Part shown: one piece after another, positions 59,713-64,000 of the stretch
Layout of the letters: each line of letters begins with the position of its first letter
Numbering within the stretch: position 1 is the stretch's first letter
DNA from: Spodoptera frugiperda
Taxonomy: Eukaryota; Arthropoda; Insecta; Lepidoptera; Noctuidae
NCBI RefSeq assembly: GCF_023101765.2
Contig: NC_064212.1
Span: 1,550,001-1,614,000 of the forward strand
DNA length: 64,000 bases
Reading direction: 5' to 3'
Translations under genes and position numbers: made by a program
The notes under the pieces: model-generated
What the model was told of the DNA's origin: nothing
Seen by the model: the letters and a program-made list of their open reading frames with translations, nothing else
The model's database searches: none

Positions 59713-59843
59713 AATTACTACCTTGCGGGTAGTATTTACAAAAATAAAAATAAAAGAGCAAAGTACTAAGTTACCAGAAAAAGATTGATCGACCACCTGG
59801 TTTTAAAATAAAAGGATGGAGAACGATCAAAGTCGCGTTAACT

Positions 59844-59856
59844 ATCCCACTTCTGA
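59844..59856 (-). promoter_or_regulatory. primer-binding site, probably for tRNA-Leu
   Basis: Directly inside the 5' LTR, the minus strand reads TCAGAAGTGGGAT. This is complementary to the 3' acceptor arm expected of an insect leucine tRNA, excluding its last few bases. The tRNA match is from general knowledge of tRNA-Leu 3' ends and was not searched. Confidence 0.6.
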
Positions 59857-60163
59857 TCTTATAAAAGTAAGATTGAATTAAGTTTTTAAAAAGAAACACG
59901 CCAACAATCCTAACCTCTCTTTATTTATTTAAATAATCTTAACATGAACAAATCACAAAATAAACTAAATAGGAACTAAAAGTAACAACACAAACCAATA
60001 TTACAAATAATAGCACTTGAGAGCACAACCATACAACCGCCTCGCCCGAGCGCCGATGCAAAAGTGAAGCGCCGCACGGTACTGCTACGTTCACGTGATG
60101 CTATCCCTTCCACCTGACGTCATCGCGCTTATGTACTAGGTTGAGAGGGATTTTCCTCTAAGA
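59857..60163 (-). repeat. 5' LTR
   Basis: 307 bp, matching 54487-54793 except for 7 differences, all between 59900 and 59948. On the minus strand the likely U3 carries TGACGTCA (60115-60122) and TCACGTGA (60091-60098). An AATAAA-type poly(A) signal lies inside the AAATAAATAAAG stretch near 59920-59931. Outer end borders GTAC. Confidence 0.95.
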
Positions 60164-60234
60164 GTACATTATTTTTTTTGGTATTTTTTGTGATTTTTAG
60201 GTGATATAATAATTATCTAATTTATATTTTAACA

Positions 60235-60310
60235 TGTTGCCATGGGTGACCGAAGATGATAGTTGATGATTTGCTTTCAACAGTTTTTATTGGCAGTCAA
60301 CTTTAGTAGG
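60235..60310 (-). repeat. interspersed repeat H, copy 3 (decayed)
   Basis: Reversed: GGTGACCGAAGATGATAG, GATTTGCTTTCAACAG and TATTGGCAGTCAAC; the palindrome is half lost. Confidence 0.5.
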
Positions 60311-60403
60311 TAGGTATTGGTTTGTAGTAGTTTGTTAAATGTCAACTGATTTGCTTAGTGTTTTTTATAATAATGATATCAGACATAGTAAATTAACTAA
60401 AAA

Positions 60404-60571
60404 TCACGATTTACTCCCGTACATTAATGGAGAAAAGCTCTACTAGTTTCGAGTCACACAGGGACTCTGCAGGCTGCTCGCTGCTACGGTGCTCATGATG
60501 AAGCACCCTTTGTGACTCGAAACTAGTAGAGTCTTTCTCCATTTATGTACGTGAGTAAACCGTGTTTTTCT
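60404..60571. mobile_element. foldback (hairpin) element
   Basis: Left arm 60404-60463 and right arm 60505-60571 are inverted copies, about 85% alike by eye, around a GC-rich loop containing CTGCAGG. The right arm read in reverse begins GGTTTACTCACGTA and contains CTACTAGTTTCGAGTCAC. The same landmarks open the palindrome at 24656-25160. Located 240 bp beyond the 5' LTR. Confidence 0.75.
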
Positions 60572-60769
60572 TAGCTTAATACTAAGATACTAATTATCAA
60601 AACACTAATTAACAACACTAAACACCAAAAAATTGACACCTGAAGAAGCCCCCTTAAAGAAACTAATAAAATATTCCTCCCACGTAAAGCTATTATAAAA
60701 AGTCATTAAAACTAGATGTTAGCTGCCGATTAGAGACAAAAACGTTTTTGAAAAGATACAGGCATGTTC

Positions 60770-60900
60770 TAGAGTGGGTTTTTTATCGGCTCTGAGATCG
60801 GTCTGTATCGCGCGGGCGAATCTCAATGCGATCGGGCGCGTTTTGGGCGATAAAACCACCCCCTCCACCCGCTAGGGGTCGCTAGACGCCTTTTCGACGT
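60770..60900. promoter_or_regulatory. CpG-rich patch
   Basis: TTTTATCGGCTCTGAGATCG, GTATCGCGCGGGCGAATC and GGGCGCGTTTTGGGCGATAA. Confidence 0.3.
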
Positions 60901-61077
60901 AGCATAGTATTATTGTATTTATTTTGTATACTTTTCGTGACGTATTCTTGTTTTTAGGAAAGTTTTTTTTTTCGGGAGTGATGAGATGAATGTTTGATTG
61001 GGTGAATTTTTGTGGTTATGTTTAATTATTATGTTTTAAGTTTCATATAACTTTAGTTTTATGAAAGTTAGACGTGT

Positions 61078-61237
61078 CTTTTTTTTGAGGGGGGAAAATC
61101 ATCCAATGATTTCTCTCGCCTTAGGCGAGGCGAGACGGAGTGTCAGACTCTTACTGACTAAAAACCACCCCGTTCCTACTCCTGCTTTTCGAGCCGGACC
61201 CCCGTTAGACCCGCTAGGTAGTACCCGTAGCTTCGGA
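61078..61237 (+). mobile_element. SINE-like family B, plus-strand copy
   Basis: Opens with GGGGAAAATCATCCAATGAT and runs to CCCGCTAGGTAGTACCCG. A T run and GAGGGG precede it. Confidence 0.8.
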
Positions 61238-62304
61238 TCAGAAGTTTGACGTGTTTAGGGTTATTTTAGTATCATATTTTACAAGTGATATTTAGTAAAC
61301 CGTTCTACAATTTACATTTAATAACGTAAAGCGTTAACAACTGCAGAAGTGACCATTAAAAGTAATCTTGCAGTTGACTGCGATTTATGAAGCTCACTAG
61401 ATAATAACAGTAGTGCAAAGTTATGCAAAATAAAGCAATATAACACTTATATACAACACATTTATCTCACAAGAAAGTAGGCATCCATTTTGTAATAATT
61501 TTCTAACACTTTCTAATGAATATTTTATTCCTATCTCACTTCAGAATCTAATCAGAATAATTTCAAATAACTTACTTAATTATATCTGATATAAAAAATA
61601 ATAAAAATATACAAGCACATCAAGGTACCCTGAATCTAAGAAACGGTGATTCATTTTCTATTTTATCACTTATAGTAATAAAGTTGAAAATCGATTTTTG
61701 CAGGTTAAGGGTAGCTTCTAGAGCTGGCTGGCTACTTAAAATATATTTAGATAGAAATACAAGCCACAAGCTAATGCATTTTCAATCCTATCACTTTGCA
61801 ACAAAGTCGAGAATCAATTATCACAGCAAAGGGTAGTTTCACAAGCCGGTTTACCTACAATATCTAAATTCATTATAATTTACACTGGCCGCTATTTTCA
61901 TACGAAATTATCTGGCCACTAAATCATAGATGTGTTGATAACATTCTCTTCTGTAATTACCCCCCCTCACACCGAAGCGAGCTTCGTCCTACCGGCAACA
62001 CACCCCGGTTATCGCGATGTGGCGTCGCGCGTCGCGGCGTTCCTTATCAGTCGCCCGCTCTCCATCTTAGATTACGATCCGTTGTAATAAATGGAAGGTG
62101 GATTCGAGCGTGACGGTGTGATACGCGGACGTGTGATGTCGCGAGCACTGTTGGCTGGTATGCTTTTACGTGTGTTTCTGAAATGTGTTTTTCTTTAAAG
62201 TGACCGTTGTTGGGAAAACGGTCTGTGAAAACTGTTAACGCGTCTTGCACTTATTAAAGGTTATTATTATCCTGCAAATAGATATTATGTGAACGTATGA
62301 GTGA
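61238..62304. other. no gene seen; CpG spot
   Basis: 61960-62140 (ACCGAAGCGAGCTTCGTCC, an inverted repeat; GGTTATCGCGATGTGGCG; GTCGCGCGTCGCGGCG). Confidence 0.45.
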
Positions 62305-62415
62305 TGGTTCCTACTACAAGAAACTACTAAACGGATTTTGATAAAATTGAACCAAGAACACAGCAAAAGTGTTACTTTTCACCCAGATAAAGCGAGCGAA
62401 AGCACGGGCGGAGCA
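62305..62415 (+). repeat. interspersed repeat E, copy 4 (diverged)
   Basis: AAACTACTAAACGGATTTTG then a decayed middle and AAAGCGAGCGAAAGCACGGG. Confidence 0.5.
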
Positions 62416-64000
62416 TAACTTTATCACCCATGTGATAACAAGCCAACTTCGACTCAACAACTACGTAATCACCAATCACAAAAATCTTTATCTATAGAAC
62501 AACTTTCACGGTTCCGTCAACGTCATCAGGCATCGAACTCGCGACCTTTACGTAGCCCCGCCCCCTGCGATCTGGAATCAATTAGCTTGCGCGTGAGTCG
62601 GCCGGCCCACGGCGCGGCGCGGGCGCATAAATTGATGCTAAACAAGATTAACCCCGAAAACATTATACATACGGCTTTTACGAGAGCAATTTATTAGGAA
62701 AAATTGTCGTAGGCCATTTATTTTAGAGTTTTATTAGCTTTTAATGAAATTGAGTTTAGATAATGGACATATTTTGAAAATTCGATTTGTTACGTTTCTA
62801 TGGAGTTTCTTGCTCGTTTTTTTTTCCATTCGAATCTAGGCAGCTTCACTGACGGACAGACTATTGTTTATTTCTTTCTTTGTTGACGTTTCAAAAGTAC
62901 TTAAGTATATGGTTCAATTAGAATAAATGATTTGACTTTTGACTTTGACTTTCTAGATGTATAGGAAACTAGTTTAAGCAGAATTCCAAATGAATAATTC
63001 TGTTTAAATTAAAATATGGTCCACATAGAGCGGCATTTGATTAGAAATTCAATTTTATACATAGGCACATATAACATATAATATGATACAATAATAAATT
63101 TGTACCGTATACGAGTAAGCTCGCATATAAATAGAGCGTGTATTCTATGGGGCGAGCTGCGAGCGAGTTCTATCGACAAGATGTCAGATAGCATACCATA
63201 ATGTAGGTCCTCTATTTCGACACTATGTTTTGAAGTTATAATCACATTGTAAAAAAGTTACTAGAATCATTTATTTAATTTATTTTACAATTTAAGTACA
63301 TTATACAAAGATGGACTGAATGCCAATTTGGTGTTCTCTAACAGTCAACATTAGGGTGGTGCAGAGAGACAACAGTAGGTGTAAAGTGTATTTTTTTGTT
63401 GAAATCTTTTAACATAAATTAATTTATAATTATATCCATACTTATTATTATTTTCTCTTGATTTTAACAAAAGTAAGCCATTTTATTCTTAACAATCAAA
63501 TATTACAGAAACAAAAACAGAGACTAAATAAAAATCAGTCAATAGATTGATACAAATATAATTTCAGAATAGTTGCAAATAAATAAGAATGGGACCAAAA
63601 ATTCGTCTAAAATTGTTTTATGAATCATAGACAGTTTAATGTTTCAACTAAAACTTTTAAAAGAGCAATAATAATAGCTATATTTTGGAGCACAAACCTT
63701 CAAGGTGCTTACAAAAGGAGATCACTTAGATAACAACAGCGCAGGAGTGTAGATTTAAGTTCACGATAACAGCTTCGATTCCCCGGCCGGCCGATGTTTT
63801 CGTTAGATAATTTTATTATTTCGGTGGAAAAAAAATGTATTTCGAAAAATAAACAAGGCCATTGTTGTCGGAATTAATTTTAATTCGTAATTAATCTGTT
63901 CATGTATCCATATTAGGAATTCTTTGTTTTTTATTGTTTTAACATTGAAATGCGTTTCTCATGGTGGAATGAGGGGATTTTAAAAGTAAAATTTTGTTTC
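62416..64000. other. no gene seen beyond the repeat G copy
   Basis: CpG spot at 62520-62640 (GGCGCGGCGCGGGCGC); after 62958 AT-rich sequence runs to the window end with CCCCGGCCGGCCGATG near 63782. Confidence 0.45.
62805..62957 (-). repeat. interspersed repeat G, reversed
   Basis: GAGTTTCTTGCTCGTTTTTT, CTTCACTGACGGACAGACTA, then TGACGTTTCAAAAGTACTTA and the closing TTGACTTTGACTTTC. Confidence 0.7.

Larger units (their letters stand above)
54487..60163 (-). mobile_element. complete Ty3/gypsy-type LTR retrotransposon (5.68 kb)
   Basis: Two 307-bp LTRs are flanked by a 4-bp duplication, GTAC, at 54483-54486 and 60164-60167. Element order on the minus strand: 5' LTR, primer-binding site, gag, -1 frameshift signal, pol (protease, reverse transcriptase, RNase H, integrase), tandem repeats, 3' LTR. 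The RT-RNase H-integrase order and a GPY/F-type end of the integrase place it in Ty3/gypsy (Metaviridae). A tRNA-Leu-like primer site recalls the mdg3/micropia group, but that clade call is an inference. LTRs begin TCTTA and end TAAGA instead of TG...CA. Both reading frames are open and the LTRs differ at 7 of 307 positions, so insertion was fairly recent. Confidence 0.95.

Overview
The window looks like a stretch of insect nuclear DNA, most likely from a moth (Lepidoptera). It is AT-rich and packed with short interspersed repeats of types I associate with moth genomes: tRNA-headed SINEs, LINE 3' ends and hairpin MITEs. Apart from one weak exon candidate (41658-41921) I find no host protein gene in 64 kb. 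It may be a large intergenic region or a very long intron. The host assignment rests on remembered repeat style, not on a search.

Two autonomous-type mobile elements carry almost all the convincing coding sequence. (1) At 24076-28219 lies a pogo/Tigger-type DNA transposon of about 4.1 kb with TA flanks and diverged terminal inverted repeats. It encodes a DD35D transposase whose C-terminal PHD zinc finger lies in a shifted frame. Between its left end and the transposase sits a roughly 500-bp near-perfect palindrome. (2) At 54487-60163, on the minus strand, lies an apparently complete Ty3/gypsy LTR retrotransposon. It has two 307-bp LTRs, a 4-bp GTAC target duplication, a tRNA-Leu-like primer site, an open gag with two zinc knuckles, and an open pol (protease, reverse transcriptase, RNase H, integrase) reached through a -1 slippery heptamer. 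Four 56-bp repeats lie between pol and the 3' LTR.

The rest is a mosaic. I recognise four SINE families (called A-D here), several LINE tails and other families present in two to six copies. There is also a 432-bp PIF/Harbinger-like MITE with perfect 15-bp TIRs and a TAA duplication (49837-50268), two copies of a hairpin MITE, and a foldback element next to the LTR retrotransposon.

Between the repeats are small CpG-rich patches, mostly 70-150 bp, many carrying TATCGCG or CGATAAC-type motifs. Some (4.5-10.4 kb) carry a GGGCGGGCGG GC-box-like motif, and 36.2-38.5 kb is a broader CpG-rich, promoter-like zone. These are the best candidates for host regulatory DNA.
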